Source: an uncultured Williamsia sp. (GTDB lineage: Bacteria > Actinomycetota > Actinomycetes > Mycobacteriales > Mycobacteriaceae). From it: a stretch of 64,000 nucleotides of DNA. Shown one piece after another: positions 1 through 7,551 of this stretch. The position numbers and the translations under genes were made by a program. The DNA is taken from positions 186,001-250,000 of the forward strand of contig NZ_CANLWM010000001.1 of NCBI RefSeq assembly GCF_947494875.1, given 5' to 3'. The notes under the pieces were generated by a model. That model saw only the letters and a list, made by a program, of their open reading frames with translations, searched no databases and was not told the origin of the DNA. Position 1 is the stretch's first letter. Every line of letters starts with the position of its first letter.

Positions 1-1
1 C

Positions 2-796
2 CCGATCCCTTCCCCGAGCGGCACCGACCTCGTCGACCTGCGGGTCACCGAGACGGGGAGCGGCCATCCCGTCCTCCTGCTGCACGGCGGAGCCGGCCCG
101 GCCTCGGTCGCCGGTTTCGCCACTCTCCTCGCCGACGCGTTCCCCACGAGGGTCGTCGTCCCGACGCATCCCGGCTTCGACGGCACCGATCGTCCTGCCG
201 ACCTGACCTCCCCCGCCGACCTGGCAGCGCTCTACGTGACCCTCCTCGACCACCTCGGACTCGTCGACGTCACGGTCGTCGGCAACTCACTCGGCGGCTG
301 GGTCGCCGCGGAGATCGCACTCGCACACTCCCCGCGCGTCAGCAGTGTCGTGCTCGTCGACGCCGTGGGCCTGACGTCAGACAGCGAGCCGATCGTCGAC
401 TTCTTCGCGCTCACCATGGACGAGATCGTCGACCTGAACTACCACGCGTCCCACCGCGAGGCGGCCCGCGCGGCGCAACAGGCACTCCCGGACGCCGTGC
501 GAGAAGCCATGGCGGGCAATCGATCCGCTCTGCTGGCCTACGGCGGCGAGAGCATGGCCGACCCCGGCCTCGCCGGCCGCCTGCCATCGGTCGCGGTGCC
601 GACCCTCGTGGTCTGGGGCGCGGCCGACCGCATCGTCGCACCGGGCCACGGCCGCGCGTACGCCGACAGCATCCCCGGTGCGACGCTCCGGATCATCGAC
701 GACGCCGGACATCTCCCGCAGATCGAGACACCCGACGCGCTCGCCGCCACGATCTGGGAGTTCGCCGACCGCCACGCCACCGCACGACCGGTCTGA
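2..796 (+). CDS. alpha/beta hydrolase (5' end outside window)
   Basis: The frame is open from the left edge to a TGA at 794-796, so the start lies upstream of the window. The product is an alpha/beta-hydrolase-fold enzyme. An HGGAGP oxyanion-type motif lies near base 84. The nucleophile elbow GNSLGG has its Ser codon at 287-289, a WGAAD segment carries the likely acid, and the catalytic His lies in DDAGHLPQ (codon at 710-712). Only a short N-terminal piece can be missing, because the first strand and HGG motif are already inside. The substrate cannot be deduced. It converges on the broken kinase-like gene 9 bases downstream. Confidence 0.85.
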   Translation, partial: PIPSPSGTDLVDLRVTETGSGHPVLLLHGGAGPASVAGFATLLADAFPTRVVVPTHPGFDGTDRPADLTSPADLAALYVTLLDHLGLVDVTVVGNSLGGWVAAEIALAHSPRVSSVVLVDAVGLTSDSEPIVDFFALTMDEIVDLNYHASHREAARAAQQALPDAVREAMAGNRSALLAYGGESMADPGLAGRLPSVAVPTLVVWGAADRIVAPGHGRAYADSIPGATLRIIDDAGHLPQIETPDALAATIWEFADRHATARPV

Positions 797-805
797 GGCC
801 GTGCG

Positions 806-1314
806 TCACAACCGGAGCAGCGCCTCGACCCGATCGGCGATGTGCTCGATCCCCTCACTGCCGTCGACGTCGATCGACGGCAGACCGAGGCGGGCCACCT
901 CCTCGCGGAGGTGGTCGGTGAAGAGGGCGTCGCGGGCGAGCAGGCGCTCCAACGCCTCGTCGGGATCACTCGTCTGCCCTGCGATGTCCCACGTCGAACC
1001 CCGCTCGTCGAGTGCCTGTCGACGGAACTCCGGTGTCGGCAGGAGCCACACGGCGTGGTCGGACGGCGTCAGCAGCCGCACGACGAGGCGCGGGAGCAGG
1101 CGAAAGCCCTCGGCGATCACACGCGCGCCGGACGCAACGAGCTCGTCCACGTCCTCGACGATGCAGTCGAACGCCTGGCGTGATCGAGCATGGTGGCGTC
1201 GCTGGAGTAGACCGCCAAGCCGTGACGGGCGGCGAGGAGGGCCGCGACGGTGGACTTGCCGCTTGCGCTCCCACCGCCGATCCACCTGACGCTCCGCAGC
1301 GGGCCGCCACTCAT
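806..1314 (-). pseudogene. P-loop kinase-like gene, disrupted by frameshift or internal deletion
   Basis: Two reading frames together look like one P-loop NTPase. The 5' frame starts at the ATG at 1314 and encodes a Walker A (GGGSASGKST) and a YSSDATMLDHAR segment. It then runs out of frame. The 3' frame resumes near base 1180 with FDCIVEDV, VIAEGFRLLPR and HAVWLLPTPEFRR and ends at 806. Both halves resemble one family of small nucleotide kinase-like proteins. As I recall that family, about 40-45 residues separate the two blocks, and they are absent here, so an out-of-frame internal deletion at about 1178-1190 is more likely than a single-base error. The second half would not be translated in frame. 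A sequencing error or recoding cannot be excluded. Confidence 0.6.
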
Positions 1315-1438
1315 CTGGGTGGAGTAGCGCAACACTCGCTGCCGTCTACAGCCCCATTAGCGAGACCTAATCCCTTCACCAGCTCACCGCGCCCACGACG
1401 AACCTTTTCTTGTGCCGCGGGGGTGAATCGGCGCATTT

Positions 1439-1621
1439 TCATGACAGGACACTATCGGCACCGAGTCGCGTGATGCCGAGTCTCTCAGCCAGTGATGCGA
1501 CGGCCTCCTCATCGGATTCCGCCGAGGCGACGATCGCGAGGAGGTCGTCTCGTTGTGCCCCAGCGCGCAGAGTGGCCTCGAGAATCTCGAGCCGTTCCCG
1601 CAAGTCGTCGGCGTCGTCCAT
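1439..1621 (-). CDS. mini-GyrA-like protein (60 aa)
   Basis: A 60-residue, highly charged helical protein. Its pattern RLEILEATLRAG...DDLLAIVASAESDEEAVASL...GITRLGADSVL closely follows the stretch of DNA gyrase A around the coiled coil and exit gate (RAHxLEGL...IDEVIxxIRxS...EAR..L...LSxxQAxAIL). None of the rest of GyrA is present, so it is not a topoisomerase. Its ATG (1619-1621) overlaps the TGA of the upstream DUF6924 gene (1621-1623), which indicates translational coupling. A GTG directly before it (1622-1624) is an alternative start. Similar stand-alone proteins are, from memory, annotated as gyrase A in actinobacteria. The role is unknown; binding to gyrase or a helical dimer is speculation. 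Confidence 0.6.
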   Translation of the reverse strand: MDDADDLRERLEILEATLRAGAQRDDLLAIVASAESDEEAVASLAERLGITRLGADSVLS

Positions 1622-2595
1622 CACGAACCGCCGTCCTCGTCGAACCCTCGGAACACACCATCCGTCGCGGAGCGGGCGAAGTCGTCGAAGTCCACGTTGC
1701 CGAGCGAGAGGTTGCTCTCGACCAACCAGAGCAGGTTCGCCGGCACGCGGAAACTGCTGCCGGGGTCGTCGTCGAGATCGATCGTCAGTACCGCGGCGTC
1801 GTCACCCCCGAGTGTCTCCGAGTCGACGACGAATACGAACCAGGGCGGATCGTCGCCCTCTGCATTCGCCGCGACGACGTCCTCTGGGGTCGCACCGTCG
1901 AAGCGACGGTCGCTGATCGGTCGCACGTCAGCGACAAACTCGGCGCCAGCGATTTCTCGGGCTGGTAGGCGAACCTCCTCGACGAGAGCGAACCATGCCT
2001 CGTCCGACGAGAAGTCGGTGCGAATGAGCAATGGCACGTCGGATGCCGGCAGAGTCCGTGATGCGGGCTGTCGACCCGGCGCCACATGCGGCTGAGCGAT
2101 CACCGAGGTGATCGACTCCGGCATGAAAGCATCGCCGATCGTCAGCGTGCGAGGCGCGACGACCTCGTCGGACTCCCACAGCTGGATCCGCAGAGCGACA
2201 TCGTTGCGATCCGGCTCGCGACCGATTGCCGAAACACGAACCCGATAGGTTCCCGGACCCGCGTCGACAATCGGGATCGCCTCGAGGTCCCTCAGCGAAC
2301 GGGTGTCACCCGACGGATGCGGCAGCAACACAAGATCTCCGGTGACGACGACGGAGCCTTCCTCGACGGTCTCCCAGTCAGTGTCGAGCGGGGGTTCGCC
2401 GTCGAGAAGCTCGCTCACGATTTGGGTGAGCCCATACGTCGCGCCCGTGAAAAGGACAACACCGTCGCCCGCGAAGTACGCGAGCCTGCCGGTCTCGCCG
2501 AAATCGATCCCGGGCAGCGCCGTCGCGTCGCGCCCGACGAGATAGAGGATCACGAATCCGAGTTCGTGCTGCACGTCTGTTGTCTGCACGTTCAC
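1621..2595 (-). CDS. DUF6924-type protein of unknown function
   Basis: A soluble protein of about 324 residues. The C-terminal third begins with PLLIRTDFSSDEAWFALVEEV and continues through WFVFVVD and FRVPANLLWLVESNLSLGNVDFDDF, a layout I associate with DUF6924. The N-terminal two thirds have no family I recognise: beta-rich, acidic, no signal peptide or membrane segment. The start is placed at the GTG at 2595 (alternative GTG at 2589), since the open frame above it looks non-coding. It is coupled by a stop-start overlap to the mini-GyrA-like gene, so the two are probably co-made. DUF6924 proteins sometimes occur near toxin/immunity loci, but nothing here shows such a role. Confidence 0.6.
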   Translation of the reverse strand: MNVQTTDVQHELGFVILYLVGRDATALPGIDFGETGRLAYFAGDGVVLFTGATYGLTQIVSELLDGEPPLDTDWETVEEGSVVVTGDLVLLPHPSGDTRSLRDLEAIPIVDAGPGTYRVRVSAIGREPDRNDVALRIQLWESDEVVAPRTLTIGDAFMPESITSVIAQPHVAPGRQPASRTLPASDVPLLIRTDFSSDEAWFALVEEVRLPAREIAGAEFVADVRPISDRRFDGATPEDVVAANAEGDDPPWFVFVVDSETLGGDDAAVLTIDLDDDPGSSFRVPANLLWLVESNLSLGNVDFDDFARSATDGVFRGFDEDGGS

Positions 2596-2707
2596 CCCTG
2601 AAATGTCGCGATGTCGAGGACTTACGGCGGCACACAGCCAACCGACGCTAACCCACCCATACGAACACCCACCTCGCCCGCGGCCCGAATGCGACCGTCC
2701 GTCAAAC

Positions 2708-2721
2708 TGGAACATGTTCTA
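2708..2721 (+). promoter_or_regulatory. KstR-type operator upstream of the luciferase-like oxidoreductase
   Basis: The 14 bases TGGAACATGTTCTA match the published KstR consensus TnnAACnnGTTnnA at every fixed position, with a perfect GAACATGTTC core at 2710-2719. A possible -10 box, TACTTT, overlaps it at 2720-2725, well placed for repression of the gene starting at 2752. KstR is the TetR-family repressor of sterol/lipid catabolism in mycobacteria and rhodococci. The assignment is by motif only; no kstR gene is in the window. Confidence 0.6.
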
Positions 2722-2751
2722 CTTTGGGGGCTGCCGTACTGAGGAGGACCC

Positions 2752-3630
2752 ATGCGTTTCACGTACGCCGAGGCGATGACCGAACCGCGGTTCTACACCG
2801 ATCTCGCGGTCGCCGCGGAGGAGGCCGGCTACGACGGGTTCACCATCCCGGACTCCATCGCGTACCCGGAGGAGTCCGACGCGACCTACCCGTACACCGA
2901 GGACGGCAACCGTGAGTTCCTCGACGGGAAACCGTTCGTCGAGACGTTCATCCAGGCGATGGCGATGGGCGCGGTCACCAGCCGTATCCGGTTCACGCCG
3001 TTCGTGCTGAAGCTGCCCATCCGCCCTCCGGTGCTCGTCGCGAAGCAGGCGAGCTCGGTCGCCTACCTCACCGACAACCGACTCGCCCTCGGCGTCGGTA
3101 GCAGCCCGTGGCCGGAGGACTACGACATCATGGGCGTCGACTTCGCCCGCCGCGGCCGCCGCATGAACGAGTGCATGGACATCATCCGCGGCCTCACCAC
3201 CGGCGAGTACTTCGAGTTCCACGGCGAGTTCTACGACATCCAGAAGATCAAGATGACCCCCGCGCCGACGCAACCGATCCCGCTGCTCGTCGGAGGGCAC
3301 GCCGACGCCGCCCTCAAGCGCGCGGTGATCCGCGGCGACGGATGGATGCACGGCGGTGGTCAACCGGAGGAGCTCGACGCCCTGCTCGCCCGCATCGACG
3401 AGATCAAGAAAGCAGAAGGTCTGCAGGACAAGCCGTTCGAGGTCCACGTTATCTCGTTCGACGCCTACACCCCGGACGGCTGCAAGCGACTCGAGGACAA
3501 AGGCGTCACCGACGTGATCGTCGGGTTCCGCATCCCGTACATCATGGGGAACGACACCGAACCGCTGCAGACAAAGATCGACAACCTGCGAGGGTTCGCC
3601 GACGGTGTCATCAGCAAGGTCAACCGCTGA
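2752..3630 (+). CDS. luciferase-like (LLM class) F420-type oxidoreductase
   Basis: A 292-residue protein of the bacterial-luciferase-like fold, most like the F420-dependent class of actinobacteria. The N-terminal MRFTYAEAM...AEEAGYDGFTIPDS strand-helix unit, the central RIRFTPFVLKLPIRPPVLVAKQ stretch and LALGVGSSPWPEDYDIMG are typical. PIPLLVGGHADAALKRA and a GDGWM turn follow in the C-terminal half. F420 use is inferred from family and lineage. A strong ribosome site (GAGGAGGA) precedes the ATG. A hydrolase follows 33 bases later, probably in one transcript. The KstR-type operator at 2708-2721 suggests a role in sterol or related lipid breakdown; the substrate is unknown. Confidence 0.85.
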   Translation: MRFTYAEAMTEPRFYTDLAVAAEEAGYDGFTIPDSIAYPEESDATYPYTEDGNREFLDGKPFVETFIQAMAMGAVTSRIRFTPFVLKLPIRPPVLVAKQASSVAYLTDNRLALGVGSSPWPEDYDIMGVDFARRGRRMNECMDIIRGLTTGEYFEFHGEFYDIQKIKMTPAPTQPIPLLVGGHADAALKRAVIRGDGWMHGGGQPEELDALLARIDEIKKAEGLQDKPFEVHVISFDAYTPDGCKRLEDKGVTDVIVGFRIPYIMGNDTEPLQTKIDNLRGFADGVISKVNR

Positions 3631-3663
3631 CCGGGAGAATCGACCCCTGATGGAAGGGGCACC

Positions 3664-4527
3664 ATGACGACGCCCGACATGCAGTTCACCGATCTGCACG
3701 GCGAACGGATCGCCTATCGCGACATCGGCGCAGGTGACGCCCTACTGCTGGTCCACGGGATGGCCGGGAGCTCCGCCACCTGGGACGCCGTGATCGGTCC
3801 CCTGTCCCAGCGCTTCCGGGTGATCGCCCCGGACCTGCCCGGACACGGCCTGTCGTCGAAGCCGCGTGGTGACTACTCCCTCGGTGCGTTCGCGGCGTTC
3901 CTACGCGACCTGCTCGATCACCTCGGAGTCGAGCGGGGGACTGTCGTCGGCCAGTCGCTGGGCGGCGGCATCGCGATGCAGTTCACCTACCAACACCCCG
4001 AGCGCTGCGAACGGCTGGCGCTGATCGGGTCCGGCGGTCTGGGGCCCGAGGTCAACTGGACGCTGCGGCTCCTCGCCGCCCCGGGTGCCGAGCTCATGGT
4101 GCCGCTGATCGCCCCGCACTGGGTCGTTGCCGCGGGCGGTCGGATCCGGGGATGGATGGCATCGGCCGGCGTGCGGTCGCCGCGCGCCGACCAGTCCTGG
4201 CAGGCGTATGCGTCGTTGTCCGACCGCGCGACCCGCGACGCGTTCCTGCGGACCTTGCGATCTGTCGTGGACCATCGGGGACAGGCCGTGAGCGCGATGA
4301 GCCGCCTGCACCTCAACGCAGACGTGCCCACGCAGCTCATCTGGGGTGATTCGGACAAGATCATCCCGGTCGCCCACGGCCACGCCGCACACGAGGCGAT
4401 GCCGCACAGTCGACTCGAGGTGCTCGACGGGGTCGGCCACTATCCCCACGCCGAAGCGCCGGAGAAGGTGGTCGCGATCATGACCGAGTTCATGGAGACG
4501 ACGACCCCGACACGCGTCGGGCGGTGA
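3664..4527 (+). CDS. alpha/beta hydrolase
   Basis: A full-length 287-residue alpha/beta hydrolase. HGMAGSSATW (31-40) supplies the oxyanion region, DLPGHGLS follows strand 4, and the nucleophile Ser98 lies in GQSLGGG. An acid is expected in WGDSDKIIP, and the His is in GVGHYPHAE near the C-terminus. No signal peptide, so cytosolic. A ribosome site (GGAAGGGG) precedes the ATG. It lies 33 bases after the luciferase-like oxidoreductase, so both probably belong to the transcript controlled at 2708-2721. C-C bond hydrolases of aromatic or sterol pathways look like this, but the sequence does not decide between them and an esterase. Confidence 0.85.
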   Translation: MTTPDMQFTDLHGERIAYRDIGAGDALLLVHGMAGSSATWDAVIGPLSQRFRVIAPDLPGHGLSSKPRGDYSLGAFAAFLRDLLDHLGVERGTVVGQSLGGGIAMQFTYQHPERCERLALIGSGGLGPEVNWTLRLLAAPGAELMVPLIAPHWVVAAGGRIRGWMASAGVRSPRADQSWQAYASLSDRATRDAFLRTLRSVVDHRGQAVSAMSRLHLNADVPTQLIWGDSDKIIPVAHGHAAHEAMPHSRLEVLDGVGHYPHAEAPEKVVAIMTEFMETTTPTRVGR

Positions 4528-4534
4528 CGAGTCG

Positions 4535-5005
4535 TCACCCTGACTTCTTCGACTGCGCGCGGTGGGCGGGCTTCGCCAGCTCCATCTTCGCCGTCAGCTC
4601 GTCCATCTGTTGCTGCGCGTCGGCGTGCGCCCGGTTCGCGGTCGCGAACGCCCGGATGATCTGGTCGACACAGGCACGTTGGTCCGGCGTCATGAAGGAA
4701 GCGACCGTCGGCGGCTCGTAGGGCTCGTGCTCCGCCCAGCCGGCGCCGATCCATCCGCCGAGGGTGCGGGGTGGCAGACCGAGTGCCTCGGCGAGCACCG
4801 TGAGAACCTGATGCGTCGGGCCTTTGGGGTTCTGGCCCTTGATAATCCGCGAGATCGTCGACACGTGGACGCCAGTGGCCTCGGAGAGACGGTTCATACT
4901 GGGGGTGTCCCACGGACTGACGAACCCCGCGTCGTACAGAGCAGAGGCCCACGGTTCAGGGATTCCGTGTTTGAGCGTCGGCGCCATCGTCGTAGCTTGT
5001 CTCAT
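4535..5005 (-). CDS. helix-turn-helix regulator
   Basis: About 156 residues (150 if the in-frame ATG at 4987 is used; neither start has a clear ribosome site). Residues around 35-80 form a Cro/C1-type helix-turn-helix: MNRLSEATGVHVSTISRIIKG followed by LTVLAEALGLP. The second half (TPDQRACVDQIIRAFATANRAHADAQQQMDELTAKME) is predicted helical and ends in a lysine-rich tail, and could serve dimerisation. It converges on the alpha/beta hydrolase, with 7 bases between stops, and lies just downstream of the UbiA gene. Its target is unknown. Proteins of this shape occur with integrated elements, but no other mobile-element gene is near. Confidence 0.7.
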   Translation of the reverse strand: MRQATTMAPTLKHGIPEPWASALYDAGFVSPWDTPSMNRLSEATGVHVSTISRIIKGQNPKGPTHQVLTVLAEALGLPPRTLGGWIGAGWAEHEPYEPPTVASFMTPDQRACVDQIIRAFATANRAHADAQQQMDELTAKMELAKPAHRAQSKKSG

Positions 5006-5019
5006 GCAACACGCAAAGG

Positions 5020-5829
5020 TCAAGCGGTCACCAGGATCACCAGATCGACGACGGCGATCGTGACGGTCACGGTCAGCGGGGCGCGTCGGCACTGGGTCGC
5101 GATCACCACCACCCCGGCCAGCGCCACCCAGTGCCACACGTGCGCGCCGGCGCCGATGACGGCGACGAGCGTCGCGAGGGTCATGACCACCGTGGTCGCC
5201 ACAGGGATTCCCCGCCGCCCGAGCCGTTGGGGCAGTCCCCGGACGCCCGTCGCGGCGTCCACGTCGAGATCGGGGTAGACGTTCAGCAGATGCGCCCCGA
5301 TCCCCAACAGACCGGCGACCACGACGACCCACACCGGTGGGAGCTCCGTCGGCCGCAGGGTCAGTCCCACCGCCACGGGGAGCGACCCGAACGCGACCAT
5401 GTACGGAACCCAGGACAGGACAGTGCCTTTGAGGCCGAGGTTGTAGGTGATCGCCGCACCGACACCGAGGACGAGATGGACCGCGGCGGCCGCCGGACCG
5501 CACAGCAGCGAGAACACGATGCAGACGACAGTCGAGACGCCCGCGGACACCACCACCCACCGCACCGGCAAAGCGCCTGAGGCGAGCGGCTTCTCGTCGC
5601 GGCCGGCACGACGGTCCACGCGCGCGTCGATGAGGTCGTTGGTCCATCCGACGAGCAGCTGACCGCTCAGCACGGCGACCGCGAGGATCACCAGACGTTC
5701 CAGCGGGAGACCGCCGAACGCTCCGAGCGCGACGGTGAGGGCCGTGACGGCGACACCGGGCTCCGGATGGCTCGCCCGCACGACGTCGGCCACACGCGAC
5801 GCGCGACCTGATGACCGGGCGTCTGCCAT
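5020..5829 (-). CDS. UbiA-family prenyltransferase
   Basis: A 269-residue, very hydrophobic protein with about seven to eight membrane helices. The first UbiA metal-diphosphate motif is NDLIDARVDRRAGRDEKP at about 64-81. The second is DLDVDAATGVRGLPQRLG at about 197-214. The family moves prenyl chains onto aromatic or sugar acceptors in the membrane. The short spacing and YPDLDVDA form fit actinobacterial UbiA-like proteins of unassigned substrate; it is not obviously MenA or DPPR synthase. A TACGGT -10 box lies 6 bases before the ATG, so a leaderless transcript is expected. The HTH gene follows 14 bases downstream and may be co-transcribed. Confidence 0.85.
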   Translation of the reverse strand: MADARSSGRASRVADVVRASHPEPGVAVTALTVALGAFGGLPLERLVILAVAVLSGQLLVGWTNDLIDARVDRRAGRDEKPLASGALPVRWVVVSAGVSTVVCIVFSLLCGPAAAAVHLVLGVGAAITYNLGLKGTVLSWVPYMVAFGSLPVAVGLTLRPTELPPVWVVVVAGLLGIGAHLLNVYPDLDVDAATGVRGLPQRLGRRGIPVATTVVMTLATLVAVIGAGAHVWHWVALAGVVVIATQCRRAPLTVTVTIAVVDLVILVTA

Positions 5830-5835
5830 CGCCCG

Positions 5836-5841
5836 ACCGTA
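5836..5841 (-). promoter_or_regulatory. -10 box of leaderless promoter (UbiA gene)
   Basis: TACGGT on the minus strand, six bases before the ATG at 5829, fits the TAnnnT -10 element placed so that transcription starts at or next to the start codon. Confidence 0.5.
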
Positions 5842-5871
5842 CTCGTCCGCCCTGCTTCGTGACCGCCGCCG

Positions 5872-6318
5872 TCAGGGCCCGCCCATGTCGTCGAGAGCCC
5901 TCGTGAGCGCCGGGAAGGCCTGAGACAACTCGGCGACCGCCGTCTCCGACAGATGCTCGCGCACGACGACGTCGAGCTCGGCGTAGACGGACCGCCCCGA
6001 CCGCAACAGCTCTCGCCCGATGTCGGTGACGAAGAGCCGGGCGGTGCGACCGCGGCCGGCGTCGGTCTCCCGGTGCACCGCCCCGATCTGCTCGAGGCTC
6101 CGAAGGGTGGCCTGCATGCTCTGCGGCGTCAGACCCGCACGGCGGGCGAGCTCGCTGTACGACAGGCCCGGGTCGCGGGAGAGGTGCCCGAGCGCAGACA
6201 GATGACGGACTGCGATCCCCGTCGTCCGTAGGTGCTCCTCCGCGATGTCGCGCAGACGTCGACCCAGCGCCATCACGAGGAACGAAGGACTCATCGGTGG
6301 AGGGATCTCGTCGGCCAT
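5872..6318 (-). CDS. MarR-family regulator
   Basis: A 148-residue winged-helix repressor. The recognition region reads LSYSELARRAGLTPQSMQATLRSLEQIGAVHRE (about 52-84), followed by the wing (GRGRTARLFVTDIG) and a C-terminal dimerisation helix pair. The ATG at 6318 lies inside the palindrome 6318-6336, so the gene is probably autoregulated. It is divergent from a small membrane protein gene starting at 6364, and one repressor site could control both. Its effector, presumably a small phenolic or hydrophobic compound as usual in the family, is not known. Confidence 0.85.
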   Translation of the reverse strand: MADEIPPPMSPSFLVMALGRRLRDIAEEHLRTTGIAVRHLSALGHLSRDPGLSYSELARRAGLTPQSMQATLRSLEQIGAVHRETDAGRGRTARLFVTDIGRELLRSGRSVYAELDVVVREHLSETAVAELSQAFPALTRALDDMGGP

Positions 6319-6336
6319 CAGTTACAGTCTAACTGA
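6318..6336. promoter_or_regulatory. MarR-type operator palindrome
   Basis: TCAGTTA (6318-6324) and TAACTGA (6330-6336) are perfect inverted arms around a five-base spacer. The site overlaps the start codon of the marR gene and lies 27 bases upstream of the divergent membrane protein gene, so a bound dimer would block both. Assignment to the adjacent MarR protein is by position and symmetry. Confidence 0.7.
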
Positions 6337-6363
6337 AACCGCGAGACCGACCAGGAGGCCTGC

Positions 6364-6720
6364 ATGGAAACGTTGCGACACGTGGTCGTCCTGGTGCACA
6401 TCGTGGGGTTCGCCGTCACGTTCGGCGGATGGGTGACGCTGGCGGCGGCACGACGTCGCGACTTCGTCCGGCCACTCGAGTACGGATTGCTCATCTCACT
6501 GGTGAGCGGGGCCGCACTGGCGTTTCCGTGGCCGGCGGGCACCGAGGTGAACTACACGAAGGTCGGCATCAAGCTCGCGATCCTCGTCGTCCTCGGAGCG
6601 GTACTGGGGATGGGACGGGCGCGGCAGAGGCGCACCGGAGGTGCCGTCTCCACAGCGATGTTCGGCGCCGTCGGCGTGTTGACGCTCACGGCCGCGGGAC
6701 TCGGCGTCGTCTGGCGCTGA
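6364..6720 (+). CDS. small integral membrane protein
   Basis: 118 residues with four predicted membrane helices (about 8-28, 38-54, 66-83, 95-115). The pattern HxVVLVHIVGFAVTFGGW in helix 1 and VNYTKVGIKLAILV in helix 3 resembles small heme-copper or DUF2269-like membrane proteins, but I cannot name a family with confidence. A conserved His in helix 1 could bind heme, though this is speculative. A ribosome site (AGGAGG) precedes the ATG. The divergent MarR gene and shared operator at 6318-6336 suggest it is the main regulated target. Confidence 0.65.
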   Translation: METLRHVVVLVHIVGFAVTFGGWVTLAAARRRDFVRPLEYGLLISLVSGAALAFPWPAGTEVNYTKVGIKLAILVVLGAVLGMGRARQRRTGGAVSTAMFGAVGVLTLTAAGLGVVWR

Positions 6721-6723
6721 CGA

Positions 6724-7551
6724 TCAGCCCTGGTCGCCCATGAGCGATCGCTGGTATCGCCGCATCCCCGCGAGCCAGCGATCGGGATCGGCGGCCTTCT
6801 GGGCGTACATGGTCGCCACCTGCGCGTGCGGGAGGATGAGGAACCGCTCGTCACCGATGGCCTCGATCACCACATCGGCGACCGTCTCCGGGCTGAGGAC
6901 CTCTCCGGCCGACCGCACGGCGCTCGCGGCGACGGCCGCGCCGTCCTCACGGTCCCCGCGGAAGCCGGCGTTCAGCAGTTCGGTGTCGACACCCATCGGG
7001 CACAGGCAGCTGACGCGGACACCGGCGTCGCCGTAGGTGACGCTCAACCACTCCGCGAACCCGACGGCGGCGTGCTTGCTCACCGAATATGTGGCCGAAC
7101 CGATCTGGGTGAGCAGACCCGCGGCCGACGCCGTCGACAGGAAGTACCCGTGGCCACGCTCGACCCACTCGGGAACGAGCGCCTTGGCCGCACGGACATG
7201 GGCGAGGGTGTTCACCTCCAGCGCGGTGTGCCAGGCGATCTCGTCGGAGTCGAGGCCCATGCCGGCGGTGGTCCCGGCGTTGGCGACGTAGAGGTCGACG
7301 GGTCCGAACTCGCCCCGCGCGACCTCGATGGTCCGAGTGATGAGTCCCGGGTCGCTCGCGTCGCCGGCGATCGCGACCGCCCGCTCGCCGCCGACGGCCT
7401 CGTTGATCTCGGCGGCCACCGTCGAGACGCGGTCGGCGGCGAGGTCGGTGACCACCACGCGGGCGCCCTGGGCGACGAGTGCGCGGGCCACCGCGGCACC
7501 GATCCCTGCGGCGGCACCGGTGACGATGGCGACCGTTCCGTCGATCTGCAT
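6724..7551 (-). CDS. short-chain dehydrogenase/reductase
   Basis: A 275-residue classical SDR. The dinucleotide-binding motif TGAAAGIGAAVA lies at about 11-22, the NAG motif in YVANAGT, and the catalytic Ser and YxxxK in TASAAGL...YSVSKHA. The acidic residue after strand 2 (VVTDLAADR) favours NAD over NADP. The C-terminal IEAIGDERFLILPHAQV segment resembles SDRs found in lipid metabolism loci. The ATG at 7551 overlaps the TGA of the upstream GtrA gene (TGATG), so the two are translationally coupled, although no functional link is obvious. It converges on the small membrane protein, three bases apart. Confidence 0.88.
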   Translation of the reverse strand: MQIDGTVAIVTGAAAGIGAAVARALVAQGARVVVTDLAADRVSTVAAEINEAVGGERAVAIAGDASDPGLITRTIEVARGEFGPVDLYVANAGTTAGMGLDSDEIAWHTALEVNTLAHVRAAKALVPEWVERGHGYFLSTASAAGLLTQIGSATYSVSKHAAVGFAEWLSVTYGDAGVRVSCLCPMGVDTELLNAGFRGDREDGAAVAASAVRSAGEVLSPETVADVVIEAIGDERFLILPHAQVATMYAQKAADPDRWLAGMRRYQRSLMGDQG

